In this document: positions 51,501 to 62,758 of the stretch, one piece after another
Layout of the letters: the number at the start of each line of letters is the position of its first letter
How positions within the stretch are numbered: position 1 is the first letter of the stretch
Position numbers and translations under genes: made by a program
From: Tritrichomonas musculus
Taxonomy: Eukaryota; Parabasalia; Tritrichomonadida; Tritrichomonadidae
Direction: 5' to 3'
Length of the DNA stretch: 64,000 nt
NCBI GenBank assembly: GCA_039105265.1
Contig: JAPFFF010000066.1
Span: 1-64,000, forward strand
Notes under the pieces: model-generated
Databases searched by the model: none
Told to the model about the DNA's origin: nothing
Seen by the model: the letters and a program-made list of their open reading frames with translations, nothing else

Positions 51501-54500
51501 TATCCGTTAATTGGCTTTCGCCTGAAACCGATGACGATGAAATTCGTGAAGCCAACACTGACCTGGAGAGAATCAAGATTGTGAGGAGTGAGAACAGAGT
51601 CACTCAAGATGATGAGAGACAGATGCCAGTGCAACCTCGGGCAGACGAATCGGTGGATCTCCAAGTGATGGAAGATCGTCGTCGCGGGGAAGACTCACGC
51701 AGACGGAGACGACAGGCTGGGTTCATACCTGCCAACGAGAGACTACCTGAGGCGCACTTGCATTCAGTCTCTTCATCTAGCGAAGAAGATACTCACACAA
51801 TTGATGAACATCCGGCTCACCCAGCGTCAGCTTCGATCGTGGACATTGAGAGTTGCCTGTCCAAAGCTGAGAATTGGAAGTCGAGGTGCATGAAGGAAGA
51901 TGATGATTTCGTGCACCTCCCGAAGCTGTGGGGTGACCGTTTAGCGAAGCACAGGAAAAAGTTCGAAGAAGTGTTTAACAGTGAAGTCAAGGATGTTCTC
52001 AATTGGTATAATGAAGCTATTAACCTCTCTGACTCTTTGGAAAAGAGCAGCCGAATGCTTCTCTGCGAAGGGATGATTTCGAAAATCATTCTCATTCTAC
52101 GGAAGTCGATTAGGAAGTTCGTTCGTTCGGCACGGAGAGGTTCAGATAAGATTCGTCGCCCGCATTCCTTGGAGACACCGATTCAGATGAAGTCGGCCTC
52201 CAAATTCATCGCTGGTATTGAACTCCTGCATTCCCGCATTCACATCACTGATGAAGATCTCGATCAACCTCAACGTAATGTCATCGCAGACATCAAAGAG
52301 AAGCTTGTTCGCTTTCTGTCACAGGCTCCTTTGGAGTTCTCTCAACTTCTTGGGAGTGGTGACTTGGACTCAATTGACGGTTTGATTTACGATGAGCATT
52401 ACGATGAAAGGATGAAATTCATACGTGCCAAGCTAGAGGAATTGGAGATTCTCAACAACTCTCCTTCCTCGCTTGGCTACAAGAAGTTCCTTCAGAAATT
52501 CTACGCTGAAGACGCCAAACGTACACTCGACTGGTTCGTGTTGAACGACGACACACCGGAATGTGTCGTCCCAGTCGAAGATTTCGAGAACGTGTACGGG
52601 TCCTCGTGGAGCGATGCTGCTGCTCTCGGGGATGACCCAGATGGTGTTTACACTCTTCAGCGCAGAATTTCATCGAATAATTCTGATGAACTCAAATCAC
52701 TCATCCTCAACGAAGAAGCTATTCTCAAAGCGGTCAGATCGAGATCCAATCTGTCTGCCGTCGGATGCGACGGCATTTCAAATGGTGTGTGGAAGGTTGG
52801 CGGGAGTGTCACGGCGACGATCATCAAGAATGTGTTGTGTTGCATGCTTGACACGGGTCTCTTTCCGGAGGTGTTGAAAATGAACAAAACCGTCATGTTG
52901 TTTAAGAAAGGAGACCCTGACGACGCCCATTCGTGGCGTCCTATCACCATCACTCCGACGATTTATCGGATGCTGATGTGTCACATCAGCCGCTCGCTTC
53001 AAACGCTGAATTCAAAACATAGGTTCATATCACCGAGTCAGAAAGGATTCATGCGTATTCCAGCTGGGGCGGCTGAGCATGCAACTGTGGTTGATGAGAT
53101 GATACACGATGCTGCACGGAACCAAAAGTCACTCTACATCACGACGATCGACTTTTCTGATGCATTTGGTTCCGTACCACATAAACTTATTAAAAAGAAT
53201 CTTACAGACATTGGCTTTGATCTTTCTTTTGTTAAAACGATTATTAATTCGTACAGAGACTCTTCGACGAAGATCATCAGCAACAACAGACGATCTAATT
53301 CTATCTGTTTTCGCAAAGGCGTCAAGCAAGGTTGTCCGCTGAGTCCGACGTTATTCAACATTTGTATCGAACCTCTCCTCGCGCGGTTGAACGCTTGCAA
53401 GGAGGACGGTTATCATTGGTTGGACTCAGCGACAACCGTTCAAGCTTACGCCGATGACATAATCGTGTTCTCGGACTCGGAAGTCGGGATGAAGAACTTG
53501 CTTTCGGTCGTGGAGCACTTCTGCAGTTATGCAGGCGACATGAAGATCAACTGCAAGAAGTGCCACGCTTTCACATACATTGCTCACAATGGTTCTCGCA
53601 GTGTGTTGAACGACAACTTCACCATTGCTGGAGGACGTATTGATAACATCAGTATTCAGAACAATACAACGTATCTCGGACTTCCAATCGCGTGCAAATC
53701 TTCGCAGCGTAAACATCACGTTTTTCGGCGAATCGAAGACATGACGAAGGACGTCATTCGAATTACTAGCAGCGCTCTTCGGTTCACACAAGCGGTTGAC
53801 GCCATCAAACGGTTCGTGATTCCCAAGATTGACTACGAACTGATGGCGAACACAGCACCGACAAATTGCCTCAGTCGCTTAGATGAACTCATTCGGGGCA
53901 AGCTGTCCAAAATGATCGGTGCTGCTGGTATTCCAACCGCCTGGTTCTACACGACGAAAAACGATGGCGGTCTTTACATACAGAAACTCACAGATCGCCA
54001 GAAAGCTCTCACTATCAGACTCTACATTGCTTTGATGGAGTCTAACGATAAAAGCATCCGTGATATGGTCAAGGCTTCTGATGAAGCCGAGATCATCTTC
54101 AGGGATGCTACCATCGACTTGACTTCACCGTTCTTGCACCTAAAAGTTAAAGACAATGGTGCGTTAGATGCAAAGCGTAACCGCGGGACGTCGAACATCT
54201 TAGCCCGATGTGTTAAAGCTTTGCACGACGCTAACATGGGTCTGATACTCAAAGATGATATGTTTACGCTCAAAGATCTGAATAGTAATGTCACATATGA
54301 TGTTAACACCTCTAATGTTGTTAAACACATCATGAAAGTCATGAGTGACCGTTACTATTCAGATCTTTGTCAGCACAAGATGAGAGGACATACATTCACG
54401 ACATTGAAAAACTCACCATTGAGCAACTACTTCATGAAGCCCAATGCTTTGATGGCGGACTCTGTTGTCAGATTCGCTATCAAAGCACGTACGAATACGC

Positions 54501-55501
54501 TCATGACAGCATCACTTGCTGCTCACAGAAACCCTCAAATGAGTAACCGTTGCACTCGTTGTGGACAGATTGAAACTCTCAATCACATCTTAAACGGGTG
54601 CAAGCGGTGCAAACACAAATTCACAAAGAGACACGACGAAGTTGTCAAGGTACTTTGCAAGTACCTTACCGAAAAGAAGAGAGTCATCGTGCATTGTAAC
54701 CAAAGTGTTCGTGGACGCAGCAACGAACACATCACTGGTGACTCTGCTTCTCTCAGACCAGATGTATGGTGGTGGGACGGTGACCAGCTGAAGATAGCTG
54801 AATTCACCATCCCATACGGAATGTTATCTGGCGATGATGATGAATCCACCTTAGTCATACGACGCAGAGAGAAGTTGAACAAGTACCAGAAGCTTGTCGA
54901 TGATTGCAGAAACCAGTTGAACTGCAATGTGTCGCTATTTGTGTTCATTGTCTCCTCCCTCGGTGCAATACCCGATGACACCATCAATGAACTCAAGAAA
55001 GTGACAGTCACGACCAAAGACGCACTCAAACTTGCAGGGAGGATGGTAGCAGCCGCTTTACGGGAATCTATGATATTGTACATTGATACTAAGATTAAGA
55101 AGAGGGTTAACGACAACAATGAAGATGAAGATAACGATAACGATAACGATAATGGTAACGATTATGATAACGATGTTGAAAATGTTAATGTTCTTGATAC
55201 TGATGGTGACGATGATTCTAATGATCTCAATGATACTAGCTCCAATGTTACCGACGGGGAGTCCGCAGACGATGAGTACAACTCTGTCAACATCCTGGAC
55301 GACGAAGAATGGCGGGAACTCATTGATGCAAGTGCGGATGTTGACAGGTCGGGGCCCCCGTCTGAGCTTGACACTACTGATGATGAAACTGACGTACTGG
55401 AAAATCCAGGCACCACCCCACTATGGAACCAAACTCAAGGTGCCGACCCTGCCTCCGCTACCGAAGAGGAGGGAGTCCAACACTCCTCTTCTGAATTTTA
55501 G
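48519..55501 (+). pseudogene. R2-like LINE polyprotein, copy 8 (frame broken in the repeat array)
   Basis: The first frame runs from 48519 to a TGA at 50124-50126 (535 codons), and the rest of the protein is open in another frame to 55501. By comparison with the regular repeats, pieces of about 12, 29, 2 and 9 nt are missing between about 50100 and 50220, a net frame change. Amino-acid variants shared with copy 9 only are Ser109 to Ala, Leu161 to Gln and Gly1822 to Ser (copy 2 numbering); Asn1240 and Gly2245 are shared with copies 7 and 9. Zinc fingers, YADD (53447-53458), knuckle and RLE core are unchanged. As in copy 5, all disruptions lie inside the repeats, so either repeat instability or assembly error could explain them. 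Confidence 0.88.
49614..50479 (+). repeat. 54-bp coding repeats, copy 8 (shorter and disrupted)
   Basis: The 866-nt array corresponds to about 17 units minus 52 nt. The second four-unit block present in copy 2 (units 7-10) is absent. Partial units without their 5' half occur near 50106 and 50218. Confidence 0.92.
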
Positions 55502-55641
55502 GCAGATTTTTTATTGGGGCCCGCCCCTTTTATTTTATTGTGAGTGAATCATCACTCTCGTTTATTAGTATTTTATACTTACTCTAATGATTAATAAACG
55601 AATTTACCACACGGGAGGAGATTTTTTTTTAGTTTTCATAT
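55502..55641 (+). promoter_or_regulatory. Spacer copy 8 / copy 9 (variant form)
   Basis: It has the same variant sequence as the spacer before it; inverted repeat 55558-55601, AATAAA 55593-55598, T-run from 55622. Confidence 0.7.
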
Positions 55642-58600
55642 ATGCTTTTTTGCACGACCAAACCTAGATTTTCCGAATTAGCACTCGACGCTGATTCGAT
55701 TGATACCAAAATTGATGATTTTGGTGGAAATTTTTCTGATGATGATGGAAATGGAACACCCGAATTTCGCAGTTTTTCGCCTCAAATTAGTACAGTAGAT
55801 AGCCCTTTCAATATAAATTACAACAAACTCGCTACTTCTCCAATATCTCGCCACTCAAGAGAGATCAATTCAAAGACGCACCAAAACGGGGACCAGTTTG
55901 CCCCGAACTCAACTCAATCAAATACACAGCCTCGATATGTTCCAAATGTTCCTCATAATCTTCCCGCGCAATACTCACTCACAGATCGAATTTCATATCC
56001 TACGGAGCAGCGGCACCCGCCGGTTGGACCTGCTCCTATCAACATACGGAGTACCTCACAGAGCGATTCCAACGTTTCCCCAGACTTTTCAGATTCCGAA
56101 GAATTTAGATCAGATGCGCATCAAAGTGATTCTACGAGCCGACCAAATTGCGCCAGAAATCTCATAGTTCCTAATACACAAAGGACGACAGAGGTACTCC
56201 TGCAGTCAGGAGTACACTATAATCCGACGAATCCAGAGGGTGGTCAGAACCCCTCTTGGTTCGTCATTACGAGCGATCCTTCACTGGCTGCCCGTTCCCC
56301 TCTGAGTTACCTTGCAAAGGATAAGTCAGTTGAAGGTGTATTGGTTGCCCGAGGACAAATGATCATTTCGAATGGGCAACCAATACTCGACCGAAACCGC
56401 CCGGCAGTACCTGCTTCAGATGCAGAACTCAGCCAGAAGGTGCTCCTCCCTGAGACCTTCGTCCATCCGAGCACGGTTCCGGCGGTTCCATTCAATTTTT
56501 GCTCCTTCCCACGTTCGCCTTTTGTTTCCCATGTATACAATGTATTAAACTCGCTGGCGGTCTCATTCTCGTGCAACATCGGTTGCAATAATCACTTCAC
56601 CGACTTTTCAAATCACATGTCAGTCATGAATACCAATATGTTCAATGTTAATAATAGTAATAGTTTCACTAATAATAGTTTCATTAATAATAATATCTCT
56701 AACTATAATGTTTCTCATAACAATGTTAATCTTGTTCATCATAGCGTTGACGTCGACAACCAGACTGTCGAGTCAACTGCTCATGTAGCTCACCACAGCG
56801 TTGACGTCGACAATCGGGTTGTCGCGTCAATGGCTCATGTTGCTCATCATAGCGTTGACGTCGACAATCAGATTGTCGCGTCAACGGCACACGTGGTACA
56901 TCATAATGTTGACGTTGACAATCAGATTGTCAAGTCAACAGCCCACGTCGCTCATCATTCTGTTGACGTTGACTATCAGACTGTCAAGTCAACAGCCCTC
57001 GTTGCTAATCATTCTGTTGACGTTGACAATCAGATTGTCAAGTCAACAGCCCACGTCGCTCATCACGCTGTTGACGTTGACAATCAGACTGTCAAGTCAA
57101 CAGCTCACGTCGCTCATCACACTGTTGACGTTGACAATCAACTGTCAAGTCAACAGCTCACGTCGCTCATCACGCTGTTGACGTTGACAATCAGATTGTC
57201 AATCAACAGCTCACGTCGCTCATCACGCTGTTGACGTTGACAATCAGATTCAACAGCTCACGTCGCTCATCACGCTGTTGACGTTGACAATCAGATTGTC
57301 AAGTCAACAGCTCACGTCGCTCATCACGCTGTTGACGTTGACAATCAGATTGTCAAGTCAACAGCTCACGTCGCTCATCACGCTGTTGACGTTGACAATC
57401 AGATTGTCAAGTCAACAGCTCACGTCGCTCATCACGCTGTTGACGTTGACAATCGGGTTGTCGCGTCAACAGCTCACGTCACTCACCACAACGTTGACGT
57501 TGACAACCAAACCGTCACGTCAACGGCTCACATCACGCACCATTCTGTTGGCGTTGACGATCGGGTTGTCACGTCAACTGCTCACATCGATCATCATCAA
57601 GTAGTCACGAAGGAGAAATTATTCACATCAGTGATTGAGGTACCTAAGTTTGTGTTCGAGATCAATGAGAAAGTGGTTCCACTATTTACTCTCTCTGGGA
57701 ACCATTCGTTGCTTAACACATTCTCAAACAATAATTTCCTCGGATCTCGAACCAACTCCTTAGGTACTCAAACTACCAGTAACTCTTCTGGTACAAGCAG
57801 CGTTGTTAGTGGTGCTGAAGAGTTCACCGATGCTCATTCTCACTCTGAACACTCTGATCATTCCGATGATGACAATCACGGTGGTAGTGATGATAATCCT
57901 TCTTCACCTGTGGGTGACAATGTTTCCATTGATTGGATCGTGAGCGAATTGGCTGGTGTGAAGACCAAAACAGACATGAAGTCTCTCATTGATATCTTGC
58001 AGGTGGCAAACATCGACACTTCACCATTCGCAAACGTTAGCGACGTTGACACTCCTATCATTCTCCTCATGTATCAGAAAGACAGATGGTTAGGAGTTGG
58101 GCAGTTTTACTGCCCTTGCTGCGACAAAACGTTTCCCACATGTGCGTCCTTGTCTTTTCACCTCAAATCGACGCACACGACGAATAACATTCCTCTGGAG
58201 CAAGCGGCGTTCGAGTACATTGTCGGCAGGAAGCTGAGGTGGAAGATCGATTCACCTCACCTTCCGCCTGACGCTTTTCACTATCGTACCATTCACGTTT
58301 GTCCGTGCAGCGACTGCGACTACTTGGTCAGCAGAGCGAACTCATTGAGCAGCCACATGGGCTCATCGCACCAGGACATGGAAGCGCTTAAACGTGAAGT
58401 TGGAGTCTTCTGGGCGATGAGCATTCTGCACGCTAAGAAACATCGGAAATTACTTGTGGCTAGCGATGTTTACCATGACCTGCACGGTTCCTTGTGCATG
58501 AAATGCAAGGACTTCGTTGGTAGAGACAAAGCTACAGTCAAACAGCATACCAACAGATCACATCCCCAGGCCAATGTTGAAGGTCATCGGGTTCAGGCAA

Positions 58601-61600
58601 TCGACATCAGTATATCCGTTAATTGGCTTTCGCCTGAAACCGATGACGATGAAATTCGTGAAGCCAACACTGACCTGGAGAGAATCAAGATTGTGAGGAG
58701 TGAGAACAGAGTCACTCAAGATGATGAGAGACAGATGCCAGTGCAACCTCGGGCAGACGAATCGGTGGATCTCCAAGTGATGGAAGATCGTCGTCGCGGG
58801 GAAGACTCACGCAGACGGAGACGACAGGCTGGGTTCATACCTGCCAACGAGAGACTACCTGAGGCGCACTTGCATTCAGTCTCTTCATCTAGCGAAGAAG
58901 ATACTCACACAATTGATGAACATCCGGCTCACCCAGCGTCAGCTTCGATCGTGGACATTGAGAGTTGCCTGTCCAAAGCTGAGAATTGGAAGTCGAGGTG
59001 CATGAAGGAAGATGATGATTTCGTGCACCTCCCGAAGCTGTGGGGTGACCGTTTAGCGAAACACAGGAAAAAGTTCGAAGAAGTGTTTAACAGTGAAGTC
59101 AAGGATGTTCTCAATTGGTATAATGAAGCTATTAACCTCTCTGACTCTTTGGAAAAGAGCAGCCGAATGCTTCTCTGCGAAGGGATGATTTCGAAAATCA
59201 TTCTCATTCTACGGAAGTCGATTAGGAAGTTCGTTCGTTCGGCACGGAGAGGTTCAGATAAGATTCGTCGCCCGCATTCCTTGGAGACACCGATTCAGAT
59301 GAAGTCGGCCTCCAAATTCATCGCTGGTATTGAACTCCTGCATTCCCGCATTCACATCACTGATGAAGATCTCGATCAACCTCAACGTAATGTCATCGCA
59401 GACATCAAAGAGAAGCTTGTTCGCTTTCTGTCACAGGCTCCTTTGGAGTTCTCTCAACTTCTTGGGAGTGGTGACTTGGACTCAATTGACGGTTTGATTT
59501 ACGATGAGCATTACGATGAAAGGATGAAATTCATACGTGCCAAGCTAGAGGAATTGGAGATTCTCAACAACTCTCCTTCCTCGCTTGGCTACAAGAAGTT
59601 CCTTCAGAAATTCTACGCTGAAGACGCCAAACGTACACTCGACTGGTTCGTGTTGAACGACGACACACCGGAATGTGTCGTCCCAGTCGAAGATTTCGAG
59701 AACGTGTACGGGTCCTCGTGGAGCGATGCTGCTGCTCTCGGGGATGACCCAGATGGTGTTTACACTCTTCAGCGCAGAATTTCATCGAATAATTCTGATG
59801 AACTCAAATCACTCATCCTCAACGAAGAAGCTATTCTCAAAGCGGTCAGATCGAGATCCAATCTGTCTGCCGTCGGATGCGACGGCATTTCAAATGGTGT
59901 GTGGAAGGTTGGCGGGAGTGTCACGGCGACGATCATCAAGAATGTGTTGTGTTGCATGCTTGACACGGGTCTCTTTCCGGAGGTGTTGAAAATGAACAAA
60001 ACCGTCATGTTGTTTAAGAAAGGAGACCCTGACGACGCCCATTCGTGGCGTCCTATCACCATCACTCCGACGATTTATCGGATGCTGATGTGTCACATCA
60101 GCCGCTCGCTTCAAACGCTGAATTCAAAACATAGGTTCATATCACCGAGTCAGAAAGGATTCATGCGTATTCCAGCTGGAGCGGCTGAGCATGCAACTGT
60201 GGTTGATGAGATGATACACGATGCTGCACGGAACCAAAAGTCACTCTACATCACGACGATCGACTTTTCTGATGCATTTGGTTCCGTACCACATAAACTT
60301 ATTAAAAAGAATCTTACAGACATTGGCTTTGATCTTTCTTTTGTTAAAACGATTATTAATTCGTACAGAGACTCTTCGACGAAGATCATCAGCAACAACA
60401 GACGATCTAATTCTATCTGTTTTCGCAAAGGCGTCAAGCAAGGTTGTCCGCTGAGTCCGACGTTATTCAACATTTGTATCGAACCTCTCCTCGCGCGGTT
60501 GAACGCTTGCAAGGAGGACGGTTATCATTGGTTGGACTCAGCGACAACCGTTCAAGCTTACGCCGATGACATAATCGTGTTCTCGGACTCGGAAGTCGGG
60601 ATGAAGAACTTGCTTTCGGTCGTGGAGCACTTCTGCAGTTATGCAGGCGACATGAAGATCAACTGCAAGAAGTGCCACGCTTTCACATACATTGCTCACA
60701 ATGGTTCTCGCAGTGTGTTGAACGACAACTTCACCATTGCTGGAGGACGTATTGATAACATCAGTATTCAGAACAATACAACGTATCTCGGACTTCCAAT
60801 CGCGTGCAAATCTTCGCAGCGTAAACATCACGTTTTTCGGCGAATCGAAGACATGACGAAGGACGTCATTCGAATTACTAGCAGCGCTCTTCGGTTCACA
60901 CAAGCGGTTGACGCCATCAAACGGTTCGTGATTCCCAAGATTGACTACGAACTGATGGCGAACACAGCACCGACAAATTGCCTCAGTCGCTTAGATGAAC
61001 TCATTCGGGGCAAGCTGTCCAAAATGATCGGTGCTGCTGGTATTCCAACCGCCTGGTTCTACACGACGAAAAACGATGGCGGTCTTTACATACAGAAACT
61101 CACAGATCGCCAGAAAGCTCTCACTATCAGACTCTACATTGCTTTGATGGAGTCTAACGATAAAAGCATCCGTGATATGGTCAAGGCTTCTGATGAAGCC
61201 GAGATCATCTTCAGGGATGCTACCATCGACTTGACTTCACCGTTCTTGCACCTAAAAGTTAAAGACAATGGTGCGTTAGATGCAAAGCGTAACCGCGGGA
61301 CGTCGAACATCTTAGCCCGATGTGTTAAAGCTTTGCACGACGCTAACATGGGTCTGATACTCAAAGATGATATGTTTACGCTCAAAGATCTGAATAGTAA
61401 TGTCACATATGATGTTAACACCTCTAATGTTGTTAAACACATCATGAAAGTCATGAGTGACCGTTACTATTCAGATCTTTGTCAGCACAAGATGAGAGGA
61501 CATACATTCACGACATTGAAAAACTCACCATTGAGCAACTACTTCATGAAGCCCAATGCTTTGATGGCGGACTCTGTTGTCAGATTCGCTATCAAAGCAC

Positions 61601-62613
61601 GTACGAATACGCTCATGACAGCATCACTTGCTGCTCACAGAAACCCTCAAATGAGTAACCGTTGCACTCGTTGTGGACAGATTGAAACTCTCAATCACAT
61701 CTTAAACGGGTGCAAGCGGTGCAAACACAAATTCACAAAGAGACACGACGAAGTTGTCAAGGTACTTTGCAAGTACCTTACCGAAAAGAAGAGAGTCATC
61801 GTGCATTGTAACCAAAGTGTTCGTGGACGCAGCAACGAACACATCACTGGTGACTCTGCTTCTCTCAGACCAGATGTATGGTGGTGGGACGGTGACCAGC
61901 TGAAGATAGCTGAATTCACCATCCCATACGGAATGTTATCTGGCGATGATGATGAATCCACCTTAGTCATACGACGCAGAGAGAAGTTGAACAAGTACCA
62001 GAAGCTTGTCGATGATTGCAAAAACCAGTTGAACTGCAATGTGTCGCTATTTGTGTTCATTGTCTCCTCCCTCGGTGCAATACCCGATGACACCATCAAT
62101 GAACTCAAGAAAGTGACAGTCACGACCAAAGACGCACTCAAACTTGCAGGGAGGATGGTAGCAGCCGCTTTACGTGAATCTATGATATTGTACATTGATA
62201 CTAAGATTAAGAAGAGGGTTAACGACAACAATGAAGATGAAGATAACGATAACGATAACGATAATGGTAACGATTATGATAACGATGTTGAAAATGTTAA
62301 TGTTCTTGATACTGATGGTGACGATGATTCTAATGATCTCAATGATACTAGCTCCAATGTTACCGACGGGGAGTCCGCAGACGATGAGTACAACTCTGTC
62401 AACATCCTGGACGACGAAGAATGGCGGGAACTCATTGATGCAAGTGCGGATGTTGACAGGTCGGGCCCCCCGTCTGAGCTTGACACTACTGATGATGAAA
62501 CTGACGTACTGGAAAATCCAGGCACCACCCCACTATGGAACCAAACTCAAGGTGCCGACCCTGCCTCCGCTACCGAAGAGGAGGGAGTCCAACACTCCTC
62601 TTCTGAATTTTAG
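55642..62613 (+). pseudogene. R2-like LINE polyprotein, copy 9 (frame broken in the repeat array)
   Basis: This is the last family 1 copy before the second family. The frame ends at a TGA at 57232-57234 because two single-base deletions (near 57140 and 57201) shift it twice; a third deletion of 7 nt (near 57250) returns it to the original frame, so the remainder from the linker to the stop at 62611-62613 is again in the starting frame. The total length is therefore divisible by three (2324 codons). It shares the copy 8 variants and adds its own, including Arg to Lys at 62020-62022 and silent changes near 60180 and 62175. It is the most diverged family 1 copy. YADD is at 60559-60570. The pattern of 1, 1 and 7 nt losses resembles uncorrected read errors, but this cannot be decided here. 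Confidence 0.88.
56737..57591 (+). repeat. 54-bp coding repeats, copy 9 (16 units minus 9 nt)
   Basis: The 855-nt array lacks the second four-unit block, like copy 8. Deletions of 1, 1 and 7 nt lie within about 120 nt in three successive units. Confidence 0.92.
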
Positions 62614-62758
62614 GCAGATTTTTTATTGGGGCCCGCCCCTTTTATTTTATTGTGAGTGAATCATCACTCTCGTTTATTAGTATTTTATACTTACTCTAAT
62701 GATTAATAAACGAATTTACCACACGGGAGGAGATTTTTTTTTTTAGGAATTTTATTCG
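62614..62758 (+). promoter_or_regulatory. Junction spacer family 1 (copy 9) / family 2 (copy 10)
   Basis: The family 1 3' UTR is complete up to the bases GGAGGAGA before the T-run, with the inverted repeat at 62670-62713 and AATAAA at 62705-62710. The T-run has 11 instead of 9 T (62734-62744), followed by AG (62745-62746) and then 12 leader bases unrelated to the family 1 leader. The change of family therefore falls at or within the T-run, making it the best estimate of the boundary between element ends. Confidence 0.75.

Larger units (their letters stand above)
1..62733 (+). mobile_element. Head-to-tail array of nine copies of an RLE-type (R2-like) LINE, family 1
   Basis: Nine units follow each other in the same orientation without any other sequence between them. 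Taking the T-run before each ATG as the unit start, units begin at 4609, 11947, 19177, 26515, 33824, 41162, 48499 and 55622, and the next family begins at 62734. Unit lengths are 7338, 7230, 7338, 7309, 7338, 7337, 7123 and 7112 nt. The length differences come almost only from the 54-bp coding repeats. Apart from those repeats, copies differ by isolated substitutions. None is 5'-truncated, and no target-site duplication, rDNA or telomeric repeat separates them. The exact ends of the element are not defined by the sequence, because every flank is another element. The array continues past the left edge of the window. Confidence 0.95.
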
